DNA from: Buttiauxella izardii
GTDB taxonomy: Bacteria > Pseudomonadota > Gammaproteobacteria > Enterobacterales > Enterobacteriaceae
DNA length: 64,000 bases
Direction of reading: 5' to 3'
NCBI RefSeq assembly: GCF_003601925.1
Contig: NZ_QZWH01000027.1
Span: 114,988 to 178,987 of the forward strand
Shown one piece after another: positions 51,301 to 57,382 of the stretch; the first letter of the stretch is position 1, and every line of letters starts with the position of its first letter. The notes beneath the pieces were generated by a model. The model was not told the DNA's origin. It saw nothing but the letters and a program-made list of their open reading frames with translations, and made no database searches. Made by a program: the position numbers and the translations under genes.

Positions 51301-52341
51301 ACACCAACCGCTCCAACGGATCCGGAAGGCCCTGTAGCACCGTCGGCACCGGAGCAGGTTATTCGTCCGGAAGCGGGCGCGTACACCTCGAACCTGGCGA
51401 CGGCGAACACGATGTTCATCAACCGCCTGCATGACCGTCTGGGTGAAACCCAGTATACGGACGCGCTGACCGGCGAAGAGAAAGTCACAAGCATGTGGAT
51501 GCGAAATGTGGGCGGGCAAACCCGTTCGCGTGATGGCAGCGGCCAGTTGAAGACTCAGAGCAACCGTTATGTGTTGCAGATGGGCGGCGACGTGGCGCAG
51601 TGGAGCACCGATGGTCTGAACCGCCTGCACCTGGGCGTGATGGCGGGTTATGGTAACAGCCACAGCAACACCCGTTCACATGTCACGGGCTACAAAGCCG
51701 ATGGTTCGGTAGACGGTTACAGCACGGGTGTTTATGCGACCTGGTATGACAACGACGCAGAGAAGAACGGTCTGTATGTTGATACCTGGGCGCAGTATAG
51801 CTGGTTCGATAACAAGGTCAGCGGTGAAAAACTGGCGACTGAATCGTACAAATCGAAAGGCGTCACGGCATCTGTTGAGACCGGTTACACCTTCAATATG
51901 GGCGAGTTCAAAGGCAGCAAAGGCACGACTAACACCTGGTACATCCAGCCACAGGCGCAGGCCATCTGGATGGGTGTTGAAGCTAACGACCACCGTGAAG
52001 CGAACGGCACCCGTGTGACCGGCAGTGATGGTAATGTGCAAACTCGTCTGGGGGCGCGTGCATACCTGAAGAGTCATACCGCAGGTGATAATGGTAAAGA
52101 GCGCGAGTTCCAGCCGTTTGTCGAAGCCAACTGGATCCACAACACCAGCAACTTCAGCACAGCACTTGACGGCGTGAATAGCAGCCAGGCGGGAACGCGT
52201 AACATCGGTGAAGTGAAAGTGGGTGTGGAAGGTCAGCTCAACAAGAACCTGAACCTGTGGGGTAACGTTGGCGTGCAGGTTGGCGATAAAGCTTACAGTG
52301 ACAGCTCAGCCATGATCGGTGTGAAATATAGCTTTAAATAA
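45301..52341 (+). CDS. Very large autotransporter adhesin-like protein (type Va secretion), 2346 aa
   Basis: Self-exporting surface protein. Residues 1-30 (MNKVFKVIWNHSLQCFVVTS...) are the extended signal peptide region found in long autotransporters, followed by a hydrophobic core and cleavage after about residue 71 (ATAANA). The passenger (about 72-1990) begins with a unique 280-residue part, then turns into a beta-helix rich in NNG, INxxG and GTGV type turns, with an RTX-like patch near 1198-1225 (GDDVFNLN, GAGTDTLNV) and later autotransporter-associated strand repeats (GAGSLTKQGAGVVTLSG). A proline linker follows at 1995-2020, and the 12-strand barrel domain from about 2060 (TSMWMRNVGG) to the end. 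The only Cys is in the signal region. Function probably adhesion or aggregation; no protease motif was seen. It ends in ...GVKYSFK, with Lys after the usual terminal Phe. Confidence 0.92.
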   Translation: MNKVFKVIWNHSLQCFVVTSELARNLGKVKSAAINPEISEADMNKSAGLSRSLLALLISSVLGMHATAANAIEITVNTTNPEDTNIGTIVTDISNLVGSFNAIKPGKPGFETITLGQARDRGIILTPEQESYVDLNIFKIGDQTNAISYTDLTTQNTVTLNTFANEKMLDYAAKDFKITPSVAVGANGQYIDKRFFQVKDGGELTVQAGQSVADWTNDSANQFSAYMKGTQKGVTTSSAFLVNAGSTLNYDTKTVVRAGDSRSNIKDESQYAAAFTSLTFVGKFNSVLGERTVNTLDEFKQYNSDLILGITTGALKLNDAQYAAELTKAWDNSIHAIYLNSGISADDAVRAIIDSDRVAYIHGNGSQAAINISKNSNIEMVASDISLVRLENGASLVNEGVLGSVGSKIMGSILVKASDSGTTVINNGVLDAGTNPDMLDYKNPEGDKYTVANMGGEYLQAMRILNGASAINNGVINVASHAVNKSNTAVFLSNNASFSNTGAINIASTPDVTGSQPGVTDFGITIANSSTATNSGEIYIGRSRAGSDISSTQPSVGVSISSGSYNSLAGSKLTQGTLTRNSTGILASTAAAHVNNGGSINILGLTSSSPVNIGILSQSGAIDVKNSGSINLNGVNAYGIKVLAASTAENTGTININGGLDTNTKEANYGMYVDGTGAKGKQSGTVNLVGQGTIGVHARNTGAIDIADNASLTFAGGNNQIGYFVTGKGTTIAGSAKGETDVATKGSTLFRVEDGATFTRVTSDRAKAIASGENSSIMQVTGKGSDVHATGVDVTISGKNATGIKVEGGAEGTLEADVKIKLDNEGATAGVVDGRYYDLTGVQIDNKKGDSVLTSFAELKSDTGNVAKGAYGYKVLNGGKLIHEGDLEFKSDESTGVFVSGGTLENRRNITVNGTGVHVTGAASTVTNTATATVNATNGKAAYVVDGGASLALTGAGTTTASGTAHGILLDDGAVGLTVADATINMSATGTGSAIENKAGVKDIALTNTTISVDQGIGVHTAVSMAAKNSGTIAVNGGGTGIQFEKIGGGTTDQALDMSQSQGLVINVTSANGKGLVTDTSKDLKTGVSVNVKNAAGGSALIVKGTTAAVDQSGILTSTSTTSSVVDIDNGKVTNFTNSGTIQAASKDQKAVETLTGTGVNFTNKTDAVIAGHVNLMSGANTVNLEAGSKGNDFTTDEGDDVFNLNHLKSAVAGVFDTLTAGAGTDTLNVIDTNYILSNANVFNGFESINLKEKAQLVLSGTLLPLGDSKNDAAGTGFNIDGDSTLEINNVNDVAFASHLAGTGLVKVGLMDDKSFNFTANNAADKFAGTVALTHAKMELADLNTLALSDATLRLDGFSNVHVGTGEQTIAGLKINGGTLIFDSGTPGETVATGSVHTTKSMDLSGTGTVQVRVGSVSNDHPLAPTLLDILAQDDANTMVQLAKSDTATIGSGGALVLNDQDGNLISSSTTANIAQGGKDVAKGTYDYRLTGGDNSDGLYINYGLTQVELLTSGVDALALNATGLSGAAADLSAKITGLGDLAIDTGLGNTVSLSNTLNDYTGNTDIRSGNLLMVADNVLGKTDVLSLAADTALDMNGKAQTVGSLKSATGSTVDLNGGALSLSQGGLSDGSLTGSGALNVLADTLTVNGANSGLSATTNVANGATVALNDAAGLGIGDIVNAGQVVFSNAVGTVANSIRDGVEATTRALSATAGSVDLVSSQLTLDGDNSGFSGVFNIDADSELTATAASQLGTADIADEGKLVLNAADDWALANNVSGAGSLTKQGAGVVTLSGNAAYTGLTDIQEGGLMLGSELAPVTLASTQVNVAKDAFLAGYGGVAGNVDNLGTLFVGAQNETGAAQTFTVGQDLVNSGVVNIGHGDVAGNVLNVNGNYVGNNGQLNFNTVLGDDNSVTDKMVVAGNTSGNTNVSVTNAGGQGAQTLNGIELISVGGQSDGEFKQAGRIVAGAYDYSLVRGQGSNNANWYLTNAVDGSVPVDPGTPTAPTDPEGPVAPSAPEQVIRPEAGAYTSNLATANTMFINRLHDRLGETQYTDALTGEEKVTSMWMRNVGGQTRSRDGSGQLKTQSNRYVLQMGGDVAQWSTDGLNRLHLGVMAGYGNSHSNTRSHVTGYKADGSVDGYSTGVYATWYDNDAEKNGLYVDTWAQYSWFDNKVSGEKLATESYKSKGVTASVETGYTFNMGEFKGSKGTTNTWYIQPQAQAIWMGVEANDHREANGTRVTGSDGNVQTRLGARAYLKSHTAGDNGKEREFQPFVEANWIHNTSNFSTALDGVNSSQAGTRNIGEVKVGVEGQLNKNLNLWGNVGVQVGDKAYSDSSAMIGVKYSFK

Positions 52342-52373
52342 TAATAATAATCAGTACTTCGGCAGGTAATTTT

Positions 52374-52400
52374 GCCCCGGGATAAAACCCGGGGCTTTTT
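52374..52400 (+). terminator. Terminator of the autotransporter gene
   Basis: Stem gccccggg / cccggggc with loop ataaaa and a T6 tail, 33 bases after the stop codon. Confidence 0.92.
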
Positions 52401-53078
52401 TATGTCTTGATATAGTCAGGACATCTAATAACATCGACTTCCTTTTTATCAGGAAATAAGATTGTAATAAAAAACATACTTTTGAAATAAAGCAATCCAC
52501 ATAATCCTAATTCCAATGGTTTTTTACGGTTTTTTTATGTGTTTTATTACATAGCTTGGTTTATCAAATATTCTTGACGAAAAAACCATGGTTTTGATTA
52601 AATAATAATCTATCAATCTCAGCAAAGTCTTATTATTAATGATGACAAATAAAAAACTATCATCGAATTTAGTGTGCGTTTGAAAAGTGCATATGGATGT
52701 ACAACAGAGGCAATGTTGAGTGCCTGTTGAAACATTTTTTGCTGGCGTGCGTCTGGTCGCTTTGATTCCATGGCTGAATTCCATTAACTTGTTGTTATTT
52801 CTATTAATATTGGCGATTAAAATATAAAGTAGTTGCTCTTGAAAATAATTTTTAAGAAATTAAAAAGAACCACACAACACTTTCATATGAAACTGATTTA
52901 ATCTACAAGAATGATTATTCATGCCCTGAATTAACGGTTAACTAGTTGATATATAAAATAAAATAATTAAAGGCGTTGTTTCTTACGATTTACGAACTCG
53001 GCTTCAGTAGCTCATTTGCTTCATAGTTAAAATGCTTATATAAATACGCCGCCAAGAAAATAATGGACGGAAATAAAA
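52401..53078. other. AT-rich intergenic region upstream of the curli-like cluster
   Basis: About 680 bases without a credible gene. An 86-codon minus-strand frame at 52524-52784 has no supporting features. Near the right end, ttgctt (53016-53021) and tataaa (53039-53044) are 17 bases apart and could be the promoter of the cluster starting at 53079. Confidence 0.5.
53016..53044 (+). promoter_or_regulatory. Candidate sigma-70 promoter of the 53-56 kb cluster
   Basis: -35 ttgctt and -10 tataaa with a 17-base spacer, placing the start about 28 bases upstream of the first ATG. Based on motif match only. Confidence 0.4.
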
Positions 53079-53366
53079 ATGGATCATCGGGTTATAGTGA
53101 TATTGCTCTCGGGTATATCTATATTCTCCGGGAATAGTTACGCCAGCTCATCGCAAGTGGTAATTGTTCAAGGGAGTATTTATAGCGAGGCAAAGCAAGG
53201 TGGTGCTGCATTAACCAATCTTGGGTCAGTCCTTGGAAATGGTAAGCAGAACGTTACTGTAGATGGTGTTTCGCAAACTGTTTCCATTGGTGGCTCAGTA
53301 GTCAATATATCTAAAGGCAAAGGATCTCAATCCGAGATTAATGTCGCATCAATAAATAACAGATAA
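53079..53366 (+). CDS. Small secreted repeat protein A (95 aa), candidate fibre subunit or nucleator
   Basis: Not recognised. Signal peptide of about 22 residues (MDHRVIVILLSGISIFSGNS...) then a short Gly, Ser, Val and Asn-rich mature protein. Two divergent copies of a motif can be seen: VVIVQGSIYSEAKQGG (27-42) and TVSIGGSVVNISKGKGSQ (67-84). The second is nearly the same as the start of the mature Sel1 protein of the cluster (VIIGGVNMSKKSGGQ). Alternating hydrophobic and polar residues with Gly and Asn turns suggest stacked beta-strands, as in curlin repeats, but standard curlin spacing is absent. Ribosome site ggacgga. Confidence 0.7.
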   Translation: MDHRVIVILLSGISIFSGNSYASSSQVVIVQGSIYSEAKQGGAALTNLGSVLGNGKQNVTVDGVSQTVSIGGSVVNISKGKGSQSEINVASINNR

Positions 53367-53387
53367 AACCATTAATTAGAGGGAATT

Positions 53388-53690
53388 ATGAATATTTTTA
53401 AATCAATCATTTCATGTGCATTAATTAGTACAGCATTGATGGCTTCTGCTCAGGCTGATGTCACCATCAAAGGCGCGAACAAGCAAACTGTAAATGTCCA
53501 GGGTGCTGTGGCTAACTCCGTCGTTGGCGCAGCTTCTAAAGCTAAACAGTCATTAGCATCAAACGTCGGTAGCGTCACAGTAAAAGGTAGCAATACACAA
53601 ACAGTTGCCGTACAGGGCGCAATTGCTAACAGCGTAGTAGGGGCAGCTTCAACAGCAGAACAGCATTTGGGTTCCAACGTTGGTAACTAA
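53388..53690 (+). CDS. Small secreted repeat protein B (100 aa), two 38-residue repeats
   Basis: Not recognised. Signal peptide ends AQA (residue 23). The mature protein is just two tandem repeats of 38 residues (25-62 and 63-100), of which 28 positions are the same. Each holds QTVxVQGAxANSVVGAAS and ends SNVG. It begins 21 bases after protein A with ribosome site agaggga and is followed by a terminator-like hairpin, as expected for an abundant subunit. A beta-solenoid or amyloid fibre subunit is the likely role, by inference. Confidence 0.72.
   Translation: MNIFKSIISCALISTALMASAQADVTIKGANKQTVNVQGAVANSVVGAASKAKQSLASNVGSVTVKGSNTQTVAVQGAIANSVVGAASTAEQHLGSNVGN
53460..53687 (+). repeat. Two tandem 114-bp coding repeats
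   Basis: Bases 53460-53573 and 53574-53687 encode the two 38-residue repeats of protein B. Silent and replacement differences show that the duplication is not recent. Confidence 0.85.
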
Positions 53691-53718
53691 TTTTATTAAC
53701 TAAAGGCAATTAACGGTT

Positions 53719-53746
53719 ATGCCAGTATTTAATACTGGCATTTTGA
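53719..53746 (+). terminator. Palindromic attenuator or terminator inside the cluster
   Basis: atgccagtatt (53719-53729) and aatactggcat (53731-53741) are perfectly complementary around one T, followed by ttt. It separates the two subunit-like genes from the machinery-like genes. It may reduce transcription into the downstream genes or protect the 3' end of the upstream message. Confidence 0.7.
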
Positions 53747-53756
53747 GAGCCAGGAA

Positions 53757-54083
53757 ATGAATAAAAATTTAGTACTCATCTTGCTACTTTTCGTCTCAGG
53801 TAAAGTTCTTTGTGCTCAGGCAAATGTTGTGCAAAGAAAGTCCCTGGAGCCGAAGGATGCGGCAATCGTGAAATCTCTTGAGGCAAAAAAATGGATTGGT
53901 TTTGGAGTTAAGCAGCAAGCACAAGATTCAACGAAGTCGAAAAATGGTATTGGCAGTGGTGTTAATTGCACTACAACGGTGGGAAATGCTGCGGAACCTT
54001 CCTTCCCTCATCCGCTAGGAAACTCAAATACGCAACCCAACGTTGTCGTTGTTACAGGGAATGTAATAAATGTCTGTGGATAA
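53757..54083 (+). CDS. Small exported protein of the curli-like cluster, 108 aa
   Basis: Not recognised. Signal peptide MNKNLVLILLLFVSGKVLCA; the residue before the Cys is Leu, so it is not a lipobox. The mature part has two Cys (71 and 107) that could form a disulfide and ends with NVVVVTGNVINVCG, which repeats the V-x-V-x-G-x-V-x-N pattern of proteins A and B. Possibly a minor subunit or an export accessory like CsgE or CsgF, to which I see no sequence similarity. Confidence 0.62.
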   Translation: MNKNLVLILLLFVSGKVLCAQANVVQRKSLEPKDAAIVKSLEAKKWIGFGVKQQAQDSTKSKNGIGSGVNCTTTVGNAAEPSFPHPLGNSNTQPNVVVVTGNVINVCG

Positions 54084-54101
54084 GTGTGCCGGGGAAATAT
54101 G

Positions 54102-55685
54102 ATGTTGTTCACTAAGAAAACAGCAGTCTCATCATTAGTATGTCTGATGCTTAATGGTTGTAATTCTACACCAAGAAATGAAATACCCTTTTTTGAAACT
54201 TCCCTGGTGGAAAACCAAAGCCTAATGAAGCCTATCCGGTCAATTTCTAACTTTGATGATAGCTTATCGTGCATGGATCAGTTACTGCTGAAGAAAAATA
54301 TTCCAACGACTTATATTACTAGCAAGTTAATACCAGACGCATCAGGGAAAGTTTTTGTTTCAGTAAAGGATATGATTATTACTTCACTTTCGAAAATGTC
54401 CCGTTCTAGTCATTCTTTTGAATTTGTTGATTTTGAAACTGACCCGTTAAAACAAGATACTGTTCAAAATATTACCACACTGCTACTCAATAGTGGCGAT
54501 ATGCATATACCAAAGCCGCAACTGTATGTTTCGGGTGCGATTACAAGCATGGACCAGAACGTCATGATCAAAGGAACGGGTTTTGGTGTCGCGAGCGATG
54601 ACTTTGAAATTGGGACGACCAGCGATCTTATCGCTACAAATTTCAGTCTGGAACTTCATCTTGGCGACTTTGATACCCGAACAATATTACCCGGAATAGA
54701 ATCGGCAAATGAACTGGCAATAGCCGGTAAAGGAGATGCGCTTGATGGCGGTGGGCGAATTAGTAAAGCAGGCACACAGTTCAGTTTGAGTACAGCTTAT
54801 AGTCAAGGGGTCGGACCAGCAACGCGTGCACTTGTTGACCTGGGAACGATCGAAATTGTCGGTAAATGGGCAGAGGTTCCTTACTGGCGGTGTCTGTCGC
54901 TTGACCAGACTCACCCCGAATTCCAACGTGAAATGCACGACTGGTTTAAAGCAATGAATATGAGTGAACAGATTAACTTTTTTGGGAATGCTCTCTACGC
55001 TGGCGGTTACTTAACTACGCCTGAAACAGAAGGTCTTACCACTACATTGAAGCAGGCCATTCTCACCTTCCAAAGAGATGAAGGTATTGTACCCACAGGA
55101 ATACCCAATTTTGAAACCTATGAAAGAATCATGCGGCACTATGTCACTATCGACGAAAATGGACGCTTCAAAAATATTGGCTGGGATGAGGCTACGGAAG
55201 CGGACCGCCGGGGTGACAATATTTGGCCAGATGCTGACAAAACCAACCAAAATCCTCTGAAAGTTGAAGTAGCCACATTACCCGAAAAACCAGAATATGC
55301 ATTAAATGAGAGTGTGATCTTCACGGTACGCACAAATCGTGAGGCATGGTTATATTGTTATTACAAAAATAGTAAAGGGGTCATGACGAAGGTTTATCCT
55401 TCTATATTCCAGGAAAACCCCAAAATTACCGGTTTGGGTTCGCTAACTATTCCGCCTAAAAAGACGCCAGATCTTTTTGCATTTACGATGACTAACACTG
55501 GTAATGAGTCACTATTGTGCGCTGCCGCGGAACAACAACTTGACGAGAAAAAGATACCTGACCTTTTCAAATCAGATTTCACTGCCATCAATTCGGCATT
55601 TAAAAATGTCAGTCTGCAGGACACGCTTAAAGGATTGAGTACGGGCGATATTGCTTTCGGCTCTGCGGATTGGAAGGTGAAATAA
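54102..55685 (+). CDS. CsgG/HfaB-like outer membrane lipoprotein with peptidoglycan-binding-like and DUF4384-like regions
   Basis: Lipoprotein (527 aa): MLFTKKTAVSSLVCLMLNGC gives lipobox LNGC with Cys20, and ribosome site gggga sits 6 bases before this ATG (ATG 54099 and GTG 54084 are alternatives). Residues about 25-275 resemble the CsgG family: GKVFVSVKDMIITSLSKM, LYVSGAITSMDQNVMIKGTG, FSLELHLGDFDTRTIL and ALVDLGTIEIVGKW follow in the CsgG order. Residues about 300-350 look like a peptidoglycan-binding repeat (LKQAILTFQRDEGIVPTG). Residues about 390-490 match DUF4384 (YALNESVIFTVRTNREAWLY, VYPSIFQENPKITG, LTIPPKKTPDLFAF). If the CsgG part forms an oligomeric channel, this would be the exit pore for proteins A and B, anchored to the wall. 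The domain calls are from reading, not from a search. Confidence 0.7.
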   Translation: MLFTKKTAVSSLVCLMLNGCNSTPRNEIPFFETSLVENQSLMKPIRSISNFDDSLSCMDQLLLKKNIPTTYITSKLIPDASGKVFVSVKDMIITSLSKMSRSSHSFEFVDFETDPLKQDTVQNITTLLLNSGDMHIPKPQLYVSGAITSMDQNVMIKGTGFGVASDDFEIGTTSDLIATNFSLELHLGDFDTRTILPGIESANELAIAGKGDALDGGGRISKAGTQFSLSTAYSQGVGPATRALVDLGTIEIVGKWAEVPYWRCLSLDQTHPEFQREMHDWFKAMNMSEQINFFGNALYAGGYLTTPETEGLTTTLKQAILTFQRDEGIVPTGIPNFETYERIMRHYVTIDENGRFKNIGWDEATEADRRGDNIWPDADKTNQNPLKVEVATLPEKPEYALNESVIFTVRTNREAWLYCYYKNSKGVMTKVYPSIFQENPKITGLGSLTIPPKKTPDLFAFTMTNTGNESLLCAAAEQQLDEKKIPDLFKSDFTAINSAFKNVSLQDTLKGLSTGDIAFGSADWKVK

Positions 55686-56275
55686 TGGGGGGGTGCCATA
55701 TTAAGGGATGTACAGGGAGGAGGCGGTATTTCATTTTACTGATTCTCTCTACATCTTTTGTATCTTATGCCGATGTCATCATTGGCGGTGTCAATATGAG
55801 TAAAAAAAGTGGCGGTCAATTTTTTACTTCAAATGAGACTCTATCAGAAAAGGATAATATAGAAGCCAGGGATACAACCACAACTGAACCAGAAGCGGCG
55901 CAGAAAAAAGAAGAATTATTAAGCTCCGAACCTCGTAATGAAATAGAAAACGCTGCGACTGATAGTAAGGAGAAATTAGCAACTTTAAAAGTCAGAGCAG
56001 AAGCGGGAGACAGTGATGCTGCTTACCAATTGGCGGTGATTTTTCATAAAGGCATCTCAGTAGCAGTCAACTATAGCCAGGCTATCTATTTCTATAAATT
56101 AGCTGCTGCTGGTGGCAGCTACCAGGCTCGCAAGATGATGTCCCTCATCCTGTCAGGTCCAAAAGACAAACAAGGCAATGTGACAGCACAATGGATGCAA
56201 CTAATAGCGAATTCTATTCCGGTAAACAGCAAAATAGCTGAAGTGACTTCTGAAGCCCCGAACGCCTCAAAGTGA
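55685..56275 (+). CDS. Exported Sel1-repeat protein of the curli-like cluster, 196 aa
   Basis: The ATG overlaps the upstream stop as TAATG, so translation is coupled. A basic n-region (GRRRYF) and hydrophobic stretch ILLILSTSFVSYA make a signal peptide. The mature protein begins DVIIGGVNMSKKSGGQ, very like residues 67-84 of protein A. After an acidic linker (residues about 50-95), one or two Sel1 repeats follow (KVRAEAGDSDAAYQLAVIFH, YSQAIYFYKLAAAGGSYQAR). Sel1 proteins mediate protein contacts. A role in anchoring or seeding the fibre is inference. Confidence 0.7.
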   Translation: MGGCHIKGCTGRRRYFILLILSTSFVSYADVIIGGVNMSKKSGGQFFTSNETLSEKDNIEARDTTTTEPEAAQKKEELLSSEPRNEIENAATDSKEKLATLKVRAEAGDSDAAYQLAVIFHKGISVAVNYSQAIYFYKLAAAGGSYQARKMMSLILSGPKDKQGNVTAQWMQLIANSIPVNSKIAEVTSEAPNASK

Positions 56276-56479
56276 TTATTTTAATAAATATTAAAAAGCA
56301 GGCTGTTTTTAACTCCGAAATATCTTATTTTTAAAGTGTTGGTCTTCTTTAAATGATGATTTTTGCTATCATTGATAGCGATGTTAAAGCGCTATGCTTT
56401 ATTCATTCGAAGGCAGTTGTGATGATATTGTTTTTTCTGAGTTTCTGTTTTTTCTGTTAAAACAGCTTTGCTAGTTTTC
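56276..56479. other. Intergenic DNA before the structured RNA
   Basis: No gene. Contains the short palindrome gctatcattgatagc (56365-56379) about 100 bases before the structured element, and gctatgcttt nearby as a possible -10. Confidence 0.35.
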
Positions 56480-56610
56480 GTGCGGTGAATCTCTTCTATG
56501 CGAAGAGGCATAAAGGTAGTGTAGTTATTGAGAGTCAGCATGCGAATCATGGTATACCTGCCAGTGATTCACCGGGAGGCACCCGGCACCGCACAGTTTT
56601 TATTTTTCCG
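56480..56610 (+). ncRNA. Candidate structured RNA with terminator
   Basis: Unidentified. GTGCGGTG (56480-56487) pairs perfectly with CACCGCAC (56587-56594). Directly inside the right arm is hairpin CCGGG-aggca-CCCGG (56572-56586), and AATC (56488-56491) can pair with GATT (56566-56569), making a three-way junction. Hairpin CTCTTC-tatgc-GAAGAG (56491-56507, sharing one base) and an alternative stem GAATCA/TGATTC (56544-56549 with 56565-56570) compete for the same bases. The right arm is followed by agtttttattttt, so the likely strand is plus. It may be a small RNA or the leader of the NlpC/P60 gene that starts 224 bases later. Confidence 0.55.
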
Positions 56611-56833
56611 TGTTTTAAATGATATATGTATTGATTTCAATTCTTAGAATTTCCATTTTGGATTAGCTGCATTGTAATCACTTTTCGCATTGTTTATTAT
56701 TTAACCGTTGTTTTAACCGCCTCATATTACGGGTCAAGATCCAGACTTGAGGCCATCTGTCTCGCACTCTCGATTTTTATGGCTACAAGGTTGTTAGATA
56801 AAGATTTAAGTGCCAACACCAGGGTACTGTTCG

Positions 56834-57331
56834 ATGATTTCTCATTTGATAAAAATTATTTTATTCTCGTTATTTATTATTTCACCATTGTTTGCTCACT
56901 ACATTCATGCTGAGCCCTTGGAAAGAAACAGTCTATTCGCAGAGTTAAGCCTCAGACCGTCCGATATTAGCCAGACAAAAGTTTCTGATTTTTATAACAA
57001 ATGGAAGGGGGTGAAGTACAAGTGGGGTGGCAGTTCTAAAGCTGGCATCGACTGCTCCGCGTTAACACAAGTGGCGTTCAAAAAACTTCATATCAACCTA
57101 CCAAGAACCACCATGCAGCAAGTCAAACAAGGAACTGTTGTTGAGAAAGAAGAGCTGAAAGTCGGTGATTTAGTCTTTTTTAAAACGACACCACAACAGC
57201 GACATGTGGGAATTTATGTAGGGAAGGGTAAGTTTATGCATGCTTCAACCAGCAAAGGAGTGACGATTTCCGAGTTGGATAATCCGTACTGGCTGGCACA
57301 TTATGAGCTTTCAAAACGAGTAACTTCCTGA
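56834..57331 (+). CDS. NlpC/P60 family cell-wall peptidase-like protein
   Basis: Exported cysteine peptidase (165 aa). Start MISHLIKIILFSLFIISPLF gives a signal peptide ending near HAE. Catalytic residues of the family are in place: Cys in AGIDCSALTQV, His in RHVGIYVGKG, and a third polar residue in KFMHAS. The overall spacing is that of Spr/NlpC-type DL-endopeptidases that cut between D-Glu and mDAP in peptidoglycan. A GTG frame 8 codons upstream is possible. No clear ribosome site is seen at either. Confidence 0.85.
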   Translation: MISHLIKIILFSLFIISPLFAHYIHAEPLERNSLFAELSLRPSDISQTKVSDFYNKWKGVKYKWGGSSKAGIDCSALTQVAFKKLHINLPRTTMQQVKQGTVVEKEELKVGDLVFFKTTPQQRHVGIYVGKGKFMHASTSKGVTISELDNPYWLAHYELSKRVTS

Positions 57332-57342
57332 TTGGAATAAAC

Positions 57343-57382
57343 GAAAAAGCCCCGTTGAATAAACTCAGCGGGGCTTTTTCTT
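57343..57382. terminator. Bidirectional terminator between NlpC/P60 and DUF4282 genes
   Basis: gaaaaagccccg (57343-57354) and cggggctttttc (57369-57380) form a 12-bp stem between convergent genes. Confidence 0.88.

Noticed and set aside
45330..52140. Many antisense frames within the autotransporter gene
   Set aside because: They result from biased codon use and repeats in the large gene on the plus strand.
52524..52784. 86-codon minus-strand frame after the autotransporter
   Set aside because: AT-rich, no ribosome site, no signal or domain features, and composition like non-coding DNA.
53079..53690. Canonical CsgA/CsgB curlin genes
   Set aside because: The repeat pattern S-x5-Q-x-G-x2-N-x5-Q of curlin is not present in the right spacing; only the general V/G/N-rich character is shared.
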